64,000 bases of DNA from Candidatus Andeanibacterium colombiense (GTDB taxonomy: Bacteria > Pseudomonadota > Alphaproteobacteria > Sphingomonadales > Sphingomonadaceae). Below, piece by piece: positions 53,447 through 61,377 of this stretch (the stretch's first letter is position 1; each line of letters opens with the position of its first letter). The position numbers were made by a program, and so were the translations under genes. The stretch spans positions 1,612,001-1,676,000 of the forward strand of contig CP119316.1 in assembly GCA_029202985.1 (NCBI GenBank), written 5' to 3'. A model generated the notes under the pieces. It saw nothing but the letters and a program-made list of their open reading frames with translations, made no database searches and was not told the DNA's origin.

Positions 53447-54141
53447 GCAAGCACCTCCTCCGCCCACGCCGGCACCAGCACGCCCGCCGGGCCGAGCCGC
53501 GTCTCGTCGAACCAGTGCGAGCCCTGGCTGCGTTCCAGATTGAGTTCGAGCGTGCGCGCCCCGCCCGCCGCGGCCTGCTGGACGAAGCCCGCCGCCGGAT
53601 AGACCGCGCCCGAGGTGCCGATCGACACGAACAGATCGGCGCGCGCGATCGCGGTGAAGATCCGCTCCATCTCGTAAGGCATCTCGCCGAACCACACGAT
53701 ATCCGGGCGCAGCGCGACTTGGCCGCAGGAAGGGCACGGCGGCCCGTCGAGCAGCGTCCCTTGCCACTTATGCCGCGCGTCGCAGGCGCGGCACCAGACC
53801 GACAAAGCCTCGCCGTGCATATGCAGCACGCGGCTGGCTCCAGCGCGCTCGTGCAGATCGTCGATGTTCTGGGTGACGATCAGCAGCTCGCCGTCCCAGC
53901 CCGCATCAAGCTTCGCGAGCGCCGCATGGGCGGCATTCGGCTCGGCCGCGAGGACGTCGCGGCGCCGCTCGTCATAGAAGCGCTGGACCAGCGCGGGATC
54001 GCGGCGGAAGCCCTCGGGCGTCGCGACTTCCTCGACCGGGTGATCCTCCCACAGCCCGTCCTCGGCGCGGAAGGTGCGCAGGCCCGATTCGGCGCTGATT
54101 CCGGCACCGGTGAGGATCACGATATTGCGGATAGTGCTCAT
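53443..54141 (-). CDS. cobB: NAD-dependent protein deacylase, sirtuin class III
   Basis: 232 residues from ATG 54141. NAD-binding motifs are TGAGISAESG (about 11-20) and TQNIDDLHE. The catalytic His is in LHMHGE, with zinc Cys in CRACD and CPSCG. Tyr and Arg in RFYDERRR correspond to the Tyr/Arg pair that gives sirtuin-5-type desuccinylase activity in CobB. It removes acyl groups from lysines in the cytosol. In-frame ATGs at 54150 and 54162 exist; MSTIRNIVILTGAG is the conserved start. Confidence 0.92.
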   Translation of the reverse strand: MSTIRNIVILTGAGISAESGLRTFRAEDGLWEDHPVEEVATPEGFRRDPALVQRFYDERRRDVLAAEPNAAHAALAKLDAGWDGELLIVTQNIDDLHERAGASRVLHMHGEALSVWCRACDARHKWQGTLLDGPPCPSCGQVALRPDIVWFGEMPYEMERIFTAIARADLFVSIGTSGAVYPAAGFVQQAAAGGARTLELNLERSQGSHWFDETRLGPAGVLVPAWAEEVLA

Positions 54142-54176
54142 CTCGCCCATGAAGCACGCCACTGCGGGGAGTTCAA

Positions 54177-54905
54177 ATGGCGCGCATCGGGATCATCGGC
54201 AGCGAAGGGCGCATGGGCCATGCGCTGGCGGCGGCCATCGCGGCGGCGGGCCACGAAGTCGCGGGCGGGATCGACCGGGACGGCGATGTAGCCGCGCTCG
54301 CCGGCGCGAGCGATGTGCTGGTCGATTTCTCGGCCCCGGCGGCGCTCGAAGCCAATCTTGCGGCGGCGGTCGCAGCGCACATCCCGCTCGTGATCGGGAC
54401 CACCGGACTCGGCCCCGAACACCACGCGGCGATCGATCGCGCGGCGGAAACAATCGCCGTGCTCCAGACCGGCAACACCTCGCTCGGCGTGACGCTGCTC
54501 GCCCATCTGGTGCGCGAGGCGGCGGCGCGGCTCGGGCCCGACTGGGACATCGAGATCGTCGAGACCCATCACCGGATGAAAGTCGATGCGCCTTCGGGCA
54601 CCGCACTGCTGCTGGGCGAAGCGGCAGCCGAAGGGCGCGGGATCGATCTGGCCGGCCATTCCGAACGCGGGCGGGACGGGCATACCGGCAAGCGGGCGGA
54701 AGGCGCGATCGGCTTCGCCGCGCTGCGCGGCGGCAGCGTCGCGGGCGATCACAGCGTGCTGTTCCTGGCGGATAACGAGCGGCTGACCCTGTCGCATCTG
54801 GCCGAGAACCGGGCGATCTTCGCGCGCGGCGCGGTGAGGGCGGCCGAGTGGCTGCTGGGCAAGGCGCACGGGCGCTACGCGATGCCGCAGGTGCTGGGGC
54901 TCTAG
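54177..54905 (+). CDS. dapB: 4-hydroxy-tetrahydrodipicolinate reductase
   Basis: 242 residues, at the short end for DapB. The nucleotide-binding GSEGRMG (about 8-14), VDFSAP, GTTGL, NTSLGVTLL and the catalytic ETHHRMKVDAPSGTA (about 127-141) are all present. It reduces HTPA to tetrahydrodipicolinate in lysine and meso-DAP synthesis, supplying the crosslinking residue used by the L,D-transpeptidases in this window. It is divergent from cobB with 35 bp between the starts. The ion-channel gene starts 3 nt after the stop. Confidence 0.95.
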   Translation: MARIGIIGSEGRMGHALAAAIAAAGHEVAGGIDRDGDVAALAGASDVLVDFSAPAALEANLAAAVAAHIPLVIGTTGLGPEHHAAIDRAAETIAVLQTGNTSLGVTLLAHLVREAAARLGPDWDIEIVETHHRMKVDAPSGTALLLGEAAAEGRGIDLAGHSERGRDGHTGKRAEGAIGFAALRGGSVAGDHSVLFLADNERLTLSHLAENRAIFARGAVRAAEWLLGKAHGRYAMPQVLGL

Positions 54906-54908
54906 CCG

Positions 54909-55760
54909 GTGCCGCCCTTCCGCAAACGGGTCTATCACAGCCTGTTCGAGGGCACCGAGCACCACGGGCGGCTATCGAAGACCAATCTGGTGCTGGTGGT
55001 GGTGATCCTCGCGGCGATCACCGTCTCGATCATCGGCACCGAGCGGAGCATCGCCCATACCCATCACGATCTGCTGATCGGCGCGGAAATGGGCTTCGGG
55101 CTGGTTTTCCTTGCCGAATATGTCGTGCGCCTGTGGTGCATCCCGGAAAAGTCCGGCCCCGGATCGGCCACGGCGAAACGGCTGCGCTATGCGTTCTCGC
55201 CGCTGGCGCTGATCGACCTGTTCGTGGTGGTGATCTCGCTGATCCCGTTCTTCATCGGCAATGGCGCGATCCTGCGGGTGGTCCGCCTTGCCCGGCTCGC
55301 CGCGCTGGTGAAGTTCAACCGTTTCTCGCACGCGGTGGAGGAAATCTCCGAGGTCATCTGGGAACGGCGTTACGAACTCGCGGTCACGATCGGGCTCGGC
55401 TGGGTGGTGCTGCTGTTCGGCGCGACCGCGCTCTATTGGGCGGAAGGCGATGTCCAGCCGGAGAAGTTCGGCAGCATCCCCCGCGCATTGTGGTGGGCGA
55501 TCGTCACCCTCACCACCGTCGGCTACGGCGATGCGGTGCCGATCACGCCGCTCGGCAAGGGGCTCGCCTCGCTGGTCGCGCTGAGCGGGATCGTGCTGGT
55601 CGCGATGCCCGCCGGCATCATGGCCGCCGCCTTCAGCGAAGCGATGCAGAAGCGCCGCGAGCGCGAGATCGCCGCGCATATCGAGGCCGAGGTCGAACGC
55701 AAGGTCGATGCGGAAGTCGATCGGCTGGCGGCGGAGGAAGACCGGCTGCGCAGGAAATGA
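54909..55760 (+). CDS. voltage-gated potassium channel family protein
   Basis: 283 residues from GTG 54909. Six membrane helices are predicted. The S4-like helix ILRVVRLARLAALVKFNRF has Arg/Lys at three-residue spacing (about residues 121-139). The K+ selectivity filter TTVGYGD is at about 202-208 after the pore helix RALWWAIVTL. The C-terminus is a charged coiled coil (REREIAAHIEAEVERKVDAE) that probably drives tetramer assembly. Inner membrane. It is likely co-transcribed with dapB, with no obvious functional link. Confidence 0.9.
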   Translation: MPPFRKRVYHSLFEGTEHHGRLSKTNLVLVVVILAAITVSIIGTERSIAHTHHDLLIGAEMGFGLVFLAEYVVRLWCIPEKSGPGSATAKRLRYAFSPLALIDLFVVVISLIPFFIGNGAILRVVRLARLAALVKFNRFSHAVEEISEVIWERRYELAVTIGLGWVVLLFGATALYWAEGDVQPEKFGSIPRALWWAIVTLTTVGYGDAVPITPLGKGLASLVALSGIVLVAMPAGIMAAAFSEAMQKRREREIAAHIEAEVERKVDAEVDRLAAEEDRLRRK

Positions 55761-55918
55761 TCCGGCGCGCGGTCGCCCCTCCTTGCGCGAAATCTGAAAG
55801 ACGGTGATTGCCCTGCGCCGCGCAATCCTTAAATCACCTTCCCAGCAATGCCCGGCGCTGCAAGCGCTGTGGGCTTCATAGTGATCTCCCGCCACGGGAG
55901 AGCGGGAAGAGAGAACAG

Positions 55919-57349
55919 ATGACGCAATATCCCTCCCTCTACATGGTGATCGACGGCGAGCAGGTCTCGGGTGGCGGACGCCGGACTTTCCCGGTGGTCA
56001 ATCCGGCGACCGGCGAGACGATCGGCGAATTGCCGCTGGCCGAGGCCGCCGACGTCGACCGCGCGCTCGAAACCGCCGCGCGCGGGTTCCAGATCTGGCG
56101 CAAGGCCCCGGCGGCCGAGCGCGCCGCGGTGCTGCAGGGCGCCGCGCGGCTGATGGTCGAGCGCGCCGACGATCTCGCCCGCATCGCGACGACCGAGCAG
56201 GGCAAGCCGTTCGGCGAAGCCCGCATCGAAGTGATGATGAATGTCGGCCTGTTCAATTTCTACGCCGGCGAGACCCAGCGTATCTATGGCCGCGAACTGG
56301 TGCGCGGCGACGGCTTCCGTTCGACCGTGCGGCACGAGCCGGTCGGCCCGGTCGCGGCCTTCGCGCCGTGGAACTTCCCGCTCGGCAATGTCGGGCGCAA
56401 GCTCGGCGCGCCGATCGCGGCGGGCTGCTCGGTGATCCTCAAGGCCGCCGAAGAAACCCCGGCCAGCGCGCTCGGCGTGCTGCAGTGCCTGTATGATGCC
56501 GGCCTGCCCAAGGAAGTGGCGCAGGCGGTGTTCGGGGTTCCGGACGAGGTCAGCCGGCATTTGCTGAACAGCCCGGTGATCCGCAAGCTCAGCTTCACCG
56601 GCTCGACCGTGATCGGCAAGCACCTCGCGAAGATCGCGGCCGACAACATGCTGCGCACCACGATGGAGCTGGGCGGCCACGGCCCGGTGCTGGTGTTCGG
56701 CGACAGCGATCTCGAGCGAGCGCTCGATACGGCGGTCGCGGGCAAATACCGCAACGCCGGGCAGGTCTGCGTTTCGCCGACCCGCTTCATCGTCGAGGAG
56801 AACATCTTCGAGAAGTTCCGCGACGGCTTCGTCGAACGGGCGAAGAAAGTGAAGGTCGGCAACGGGCTCGACGCGGATACGCAGATGGGCCCGATGGCCA
56901 ATCCACGCCGCCCCGAAGCGATCGATCGGCTGATCGCCAATGCGAAGGACAAGGGCGCGAAGCTCGACCTCGGCGGCGAACGGATCGGCAATCAGGGCTT
57001 CTTCTATGCCCCTTCGATCCTGAGCGAGATTCCGCTCGATGCCGACATCATGAACGAGGAGCCGTTCGGCCCGGTCGCGCTGATCAACCCGTTCAAGGGC
57101 GAGGCAGAGATGATCGCCGAGGCGAACCGCCTGCCCTACGGCCTCGCCGCCTATGCGTGGAGCGGCGACGCGAAGCGCCAGCAGCGCCTCGCCCGCGAGC
57201 TCGAGGCCGGGATGGTCGGAATCAACAGCCACATGATCGGCGGCGCCGATGCGCCGTTCGGCGGGGTCAAATGGTCCGGCCACGGCAGCGAGGACGGACC
57301 GGAAGGCCTGCTCGCCTGCATGGTGTTGAAGGCGGTGCACGAGGGGTAA
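55919..57349 (+). CDS. NAD(P)-dependent aldehyde dehydrogenase
   Basis: 476 residues from ATG 55919. PWNFPLG (N-terminal catalytic Asn), MELGGHGP with Glu250, and GQVCVSPTRF with catalytic Cys284 define the ALDH superfamily. The overall sequence looks like the succinate-semialdehyde / aromatic-aldehyde dehydrogenase group. Given LigW- and benzoylformate-decarboxylase-type neighbours, an aromatic aldehyde (benzaldehyde or vanillin type) is a reasonable substrate, but this is inference. It opens the catabolic cluster. Confidence 0.9.
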   Translation: MTQYPSLYMVIDGEQVSGGGRRTFPVVNPATGETIGELPLAEAADVDRALETAARGFQIWRKAPAAERAAVLQGAARLMVERADDLARIATTEQGKPFGEARIEVMMNVGLFNFYAGETQRIYGRELVRGDGFRSTVRHEPVGPVAAFAPWNFPLGNVGRKLGAPIAAGCSVILKAAEETPASALGVLQCLYDAGLPKEVAQAVFGVPDEVSRHLLNSPVIRKLSFTGSTVIGKHLAKIAADNMLRTTMELGGHGPVLVFGDSDLERALDTAVAGKYRNAGQVCVSPTRFIVEENIFEKFRDGFVERAKKVKVGNGLDADTQMGPMANPRRPEAIDRLIANAKDKGAKLDLGGERIGNQGFFYAPSILSEIPLDADIMNEEPFGPVALINPFKGEAEMIAEANRLPYGLAAYAWSGDAKRQQRLARELEAGMVGINSHMIGGADAPFGGVKWSGHGSEDGPEGLLACMVLKAVHEG

Positions 57350-57376
57350 ACCCCGGCATCTGGAGAGGAGCCGAGT

Positions 57377-57670
57377 ATGGACGACAAGACCCTGCCCGCC
57401 GGCAGGCTGGACGCTGCCATCCATGCGATGGAAGCGGCACTCGGCTCCGAAAACGTCATCATCGATGCGGCCGGGATGGCCGATCACGACACCAAGAACG
57501 AAAGCCAGGCCTGCGATGCCTATGCGGCGACCAAGGCGATGCTCGAACCGGCGGCCAAGCTCGGCTATGGCGAATACCGCAGCCATGTCGATTTCATGGA
57601 CGAGGTCGCCTCCGTCCGGCTTAATCCTCTGCGCACTCCCTCCACTCTGCATCTCTGCGAGAAACATTAA
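57377..57670 (+). pseudogene. internally deleted vanillyl-alcohol-oxidase/p-cresol-methylhydroxylase-type gene (97 codons)
   Basis: The N-terminal 30 residues (AMEAALGSENVIIDAAGMA) resemble the leader of PCMH-type FAD oxidases. After GMA the sequence jumps to DTKNESQACDAYAATKAML and KLGYGEYRSHVDFMDEVAS, which match the C-terminal region of such enzymes. About 400 codons, including the FAD domain, are missing. The last 18 residues no longer match. The frame stays open and its TAA overlaps the next ATG (TAATG). The intact form would oxidise a 4-alkyl or benzylic phenol. Call based on remembered family sequences. Confidence 0.7.
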
Positions 57671-58725
57671 TGACTCACGAACTGAAAACCGGCGGCGACC
57701 GCGGCTATCTCCGCATCGCCACCGAAGAAGCTTTCGCCACCCAGGAACAGTTCGACGCGATCATGGACCTCGTCCGTTCGGGCCATGCGGATAAGGGCAC
57801 GATGTCGCTGTGGGGCTTTTACGGCACCAGCCCGTCGGAACGCACGACCTTCATCCGCGAGCGGCTGCTCGATCTGGGCGAATTGCGCATCCAGGCGATG
57901 GATGAGAGCGGGATCGACAAGGCGGTGCTGGCGATGACCTCGCCCGGCGTCCAGCCGCTGCTCGATGACGAACAGGCCAAGGGCATCGCGCGCCGGGGCA
58001 ACGACATCCTCAAGGCAGCGTGCGAGAAATATCCGGATCGCTTCCACGGGATGATCGCGGTCGCGCCGCAGGATGCGGCGTTCTCGGTCGAGGAACTGAA
58101 GCGCGGCAAGGAGGAACTCGGCTTCCACGGCGTGCAGATCAACAGCCACACCAAGGGGCATTATCTGGATGAGGAGCAGTTCGATCCGATCCTGCGCGCC
58201 TGCGCCGATCTCGACCTGCCGCTCTACATCCACCCGCAGGGCCCGCCCGACGAGATGATCGGCGACATGGTCGGCGCCGGGCTCGACGGGGCGATCTACG
58301 GCTTCGCGGTCGAGACCAGCTACCATGCGCTGCGCCTGCTCACGACCGGGGTGTTCGACCGCTATCCGAACCTCCAGCTGATGCTCGGCCACGGCTGCGA
58401 GGGGCTGCCCTATATGCTCTACCGGCTGAACTACATGCACCAGGCGGGCCTGCGCAGCGGGCGCTATCCGCGGCTCAAGCCGCTGCAGCACGATCTGTTC
58501 CACTACATGCGCACCAACGTGCTGGCGACCAACAGCGGGTTGCCGTTCGGCCCGGCGATCAAGACCATGATCGAGGTGATGGGCGAGGACCGGGTGATGT
58601 ATGCGATGGATTATCCATACCAGTTCCTGCCCGAGGAAGTGGTGCTGATGGACAATCTCGACATCACCGACGGGCAGAAGAAGAAGTTCTTCCAGACCAA
58701 TGCGGAACGTTGGTTCAAGCTTTAA
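57670..58725 (+). CDS. amidohydrolase-superfamily aromatic decarboxylase, LigW-like
   Basis: 351 residues. The N-terminus LKTGGDRGYLRIATEEAFA and SLWGFYGTSPSER follow 5-carboxyvanillate decarboxylase LigW closely. Metal ligands fall at the LigW positions: Glu19, His188 (LYIHPQ), His241 (GHGCEG) and Asp314 (YAMDYPYQ), with Tyr51 and Arg58 also present. LigW is a Mn-dependent, oxygen-independent decarboxylase of the lignin biaryl pathway. Here HGCEG replaces the HMGE I recall, so substrate may differ (dihydroxybenzoate or carboxyvanillate type). Start fixed by numbering and TAATG coupling to the relic. Confidence 0.88.
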   Translation: MTHELKTGGDRGYLRIATEEAFATQEQFDAIMDLVRSGHADKGTMSLWGFYGTSPSERTTFIRERLLDLGELRIQAMDESGIDKAVLAMTSPGVQPLLDDEQAKGIARRGNDILKAACEKYPDRFHGMIAVAPQDAAFSVEELKRGKEELGFHGVQINSHTKGHYLDEEQFDPILRACADLDLPLYIHPQGPPDEMIGDMVGAGLDGAIYGFAVETSYHALRLLTTGVFDRYPNLQLMLGHGCEGLPYMLYRLNYMHQAGLRSGRYPRLKPLQHDLFHYMRTNVLATNSGLPFGPAIKTMIEVMGEDRVMYAMDYPYQFLPEEVVLMDNLDITDGQKKKFFQTNAERWFKL

Positions 58726-58735
58726 GGAGAATGCG

Positions 58736-59590
58736 ATGACGACTTACGCGGTAACCGCAGCGTCGGGCCAACTCGGCCGGCTGGTGCTCGATGCGCTGCT
58801 TGAGAAAGTGGCCGCGACCGATGTGGTGGCATTGGCGCGCGATCCGGCGAAGCTCAGCGACTATGCCCGCCGCGGCGTGAGCGTGCGGGTGGGGGATTAC
58901 GATCAGCCCGAAACCCTCGCGACCGGGCTTGCCGGGGTCGACCGACTGCTGCTGATCTCCGGCAGCGCCCTCGGCGAACGACCGCGCCAGCATCAGGCGG
59001 TGATCGACGCGGCGAAGGCGGCGGGGGTGAGCTACATCGCCTATACCTCGATCCTTCACGCCGACCGCAGCCCGATCAAATTGGGCGCAGAACACCGCGC
59101 GACCGAGGCTTCGCTCGCCGCGAGCGGGCTTGCCTACGATCTGCTGCGCAACGGCTGGTACAATGAGAACTACATCCATTCGCTGAAAGCCCAGGTCGCG
59201 GCGGGCGAGATCACCGGGGCGCAGGGCGAGGGCAAGATCAATTCCGCCAGCCGCGCCGATCTCGCGGAGGGAGCCGCGGCCGTGCTGGTCAACGGCAAGG
59301 GCGGCGACATTTACGAACTTGCCGGGGACCACGGCTGGACCCTCGCCGAATTCGCCGCCGAGGTTTCGCGTCAGGCGGGCAAGCCGGTCGCCTATCGCAA
59401 TTACAACGAGGAAGATTACGCCCAGTCGCTGGTCGCAATCGGTTTCCCCGAATACATCGCCAAGGTGATCGCCAATTCGGGCTACAGCACCTCGCTCGGC
59501 GCGCTCGAGGAAAGCGGCGGGACCCTCGGCCGGCTGATCGGCCGCCCGACCACGCCGATTGCGGAGACTATCCGGGCCGCTCTGCTGTAA
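58736..59590 (+). CDS. NmrA-type atypical SDR, NAD(P)H:quinone oxidoreductase-like (YtfG/QOR2)
   Basis: 284 residues from ATG 58736. The Rossmann motif is TAASGQLGRLV (about 6-16), followed by LARDPAKLSDYARRGVSVRVGDYDQP, typical of NmrA/QOR2 proteins. There is no YxxxK catalytic pair in the canonical place. LRNGWYNENY (about 143-152) is also characteristic of this group. It could reduce quinones formed from aromatic intermediates. It starts 10 nt after the LigW-like gene and is probably in the same transcript. Confidence 0.88.
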   Translation: MTTYAVTAASGQLGRLVLDALLEKVAATDVVALARDPAKLSDYARRGVSVRVGDYDQPETLATGLAGVDRLLLISGSALGERPRQHQAVIDAAKAAGVSYIAYTSILHADRSPIKLGAEHRATEASLAASGLAYDLLRNGWYNENYIHSLKAQVAAGEITGAQGEGKINSASRADLAEGAAAVLVNGKGGDIYELAGDHGWTLAEFAAEVSRQAGKPVAYRNYNEEDYAQSLVAIGFPEYIAKVIANSGYSTSLGALEESGGTLGRLIGRPTTPIAETIRAALL

Positions 59591-59628
59591 CACGATAAAA
59601 AAACAGCGAATCGGGGAGGAGACCGAGG

Positions 59629-61251
59629 ATGGCGACGCAGGCTGCCGACGACGGCATGAGACAGGGCGCGAAGGTCACCCGCGCGGGATGGTACGCGCTG
59701 ACCCTGGTGAGCGCGGCGCAGGCGTTGAGCCTGCTCGACCGGCAGATCCTCTCGATCCTCGGGCCCAGCATCATCAAGGACCTCGGCATCGGCGGGGCCG
59801 AGCTCGGCCTGCTCTACGGCACGGTCTTTGCGCTGTTCTACGCGCTGTTCTCGCTCCCGCTCGGGCGGCTGGTCGATGGCTGGGTGCGGACCAAACTGCT
59901 CGGGATCTGCCTGCTCGCCTGGTCGGTTTCGGCCGGGATGGCGGCCTTCGCCAACGGCTTTGCGATGCTCGCGCTCTCGCGGCTCGGCGTCGGGGTCGGC
60001 GAAGGCGCGACCCAGCCGGCGGCCAATTCGATCATCTTCGATGAATTCCCGCGCGAACAACGCGGCACCGCGATGGCCGCGCTCGGCATCGCGGTCGCGC
60101 TCGGGCTCGGCCTGTCGATGACGCTCGGCGGCGTGGTCGCGCAGTGGTGGGATACGCATTACGCGACTGCCGGCGGGTTCAGGGGCTGGCAGGTGGCCTT
60201 CGTGGTCGCGGCTTTGCCGGGCCTGCCGCTCGCCTGGCTGATCTGGCGGATGAAGGAGCCCAAGCGCGGCGCGATGGACGGGATCGTCACCCCTCCCGAT
60301 CCGGCGCCGTTCAGGGCCAGCGCCGCGGTGCTCGGCGCGGTGACCCCCGGGGCCAACTGGATTGCGCTGTGGCAGCGAAATGCCGGGGCGAAGCAGTGGA
60401 CGATCAACCTCGCCGGCCTCGCGGTGATCGTCGCAACCTGCGTAGCCATGACGCGGCTGACCCAGGGCTTCTCCCCGCGCCCGCCGATCGAAGCGCTCGG
60501 CCTGTCGCTCGATCCGCATGTGATGCAATGGTTCGTCGCCGGCTTCGGCGCCTTCGTGATCCTCAATCTGTTCCAGTCGCTCAAGCTGACCGACAAGCCG
60601 ACCTATGCGGTGGTGATGTCGCCCTCGCTGGTGCTGCTGATGGTGGTCGGCGGGCTGCAGACCGCGATCAATTACGGGGTGATGGGCTTTACTCCGACCT
60701 TCCTCGTCACCCATTACGGCCTGTCGCAGGCGGAGACCGGGCTCCAGTTCGGGCTGCTGTCGGCCGCGCTCGGGATCGTCGGCCCGATCGTCGCCGGGCC
60801 GCTGTCGGACTGGCTGACCCGCCGCCTCGGCGGCAAGGGCCGGGTGCTGCTGACCGTGGTCTCGCTCGGCATCTCGCCGTTTTTCGGGATCTGGGCCTAC
60901 AGCGCGGGCGATGCGGGCAGCTTCTACTGGCGCTTCTCGGTCTACAGCCTGATCCTCACGCTGTGGCTGCCGCCGATCTATTCGCTGATGTACGATCTGG
61001 TGCTGCCGCGGATGCGCGGGATCACCTCTTCGACCTATATCATCATCTCGACCCTGCTCGGGCTCGGCATGGGGCCCTATTTCGTCGGCATCGTCGCCGA
61101 CCGGACCAAGGGCGATTTCGGCACCGCGATCATGTCGATCAACTTCGTCGCGCCGATCATCGTGGTGTTGCTCGCAATCGTGTTCTTCCGCATCGTGAAG
61201 GACGAGAATTCCATGATGGACCGCGCCCGTTCGGGTGGAGAAGCGGTCTGA
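59629..61251 (+). CDS. MFS transporter, aromatic acid uptake type
   Basis: 540 residues. Twelve membrane helices are predicted, with a long central insertion (about 215-300) and the MFS motif GRLVDGWVRTK (motif A) after helix 2. The second half repeats the motif as GPLSDWLTRRLGGKGR. The start LSLLDRQILSILGPSIIKDLGIG is typical of the sphingomonad group to which the biaryl-acid transporter DdvK belongs. Its place among LigW-like and ThDP enzymes supports uptake of an aromatic carboxylate, but the substrate is inferred. Confidence 0.88.
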   Translation: MATQAADDGMRQGAKVTRAGWYALTLVSAAQALSLLDRQILSILGPSIIKDLGIGGAELGLLYGTVFALFYALFSLPLGRLVDGWVRTKLLGICLLAWSVSAGMAAFANGFAMLALSRLGVGVGEGATQPAANSIIFDEFPREQRGTAMAALGIAVALGLGLSMTLGGVVAQWWDTHYATAGGFRGWQVAFVVAALPGLPLAWLIWRMKEPKRGAMDGIVTPPDPAPFRASAAVLGAVTPGANWIALWQRNAGAKQWTINLAGLAVIVATCVAMTRLTQGFSPRPPIEALGLSLDPHVMQWFVAGFGAFVILNLFQSLKLTDKPTYAVVMSPSLVLLMVVGGLQTAINYGVMGFTPTFLVTHYGLSQAETGLQFGLLSAALGIVGPIVAGPLSDWLTRRLGGKGRVLLTVVSLGISPFFGIWAYSAGDAGSFYWRFSVYSLILTLWLPPIYSLMYDLVLPRMRGITSSTYIIISTLLGLGMGPYFVGIVADRTKGDFGTAIMSINFVAPIIVVLLAIVFFRIVKDENSMMDRARSGGEAV

Positions 61252-61274
61252 TCCTCGATTTTTGAAACAAACCT

Positions 61275-61360
61275 CGTCATTGCGAGCGGAGCGAAGCAAC
61301 CCAGAGCCTAATTGCACTTCCGCTCTGGATTGCAGCGGGGCTTCGCCCCTCGCAATGACG
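61275..61360 (+). repeat. 86-bp palindromic intergenic repeat, family R1 copy 3
   Basis: Ends CGTCATTGCGAG / CTCGCAATGACG with an inner CCCAGAG / CTCTGG pair. Unlike the other two copies it lies between tandem genes and ends 17 nt before the ThDP enzyme ATG, so it contributes its translation leader. Confidence 0.85.
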
Positions 61361-61377
61361 AAGAAATGGAACTGCAG

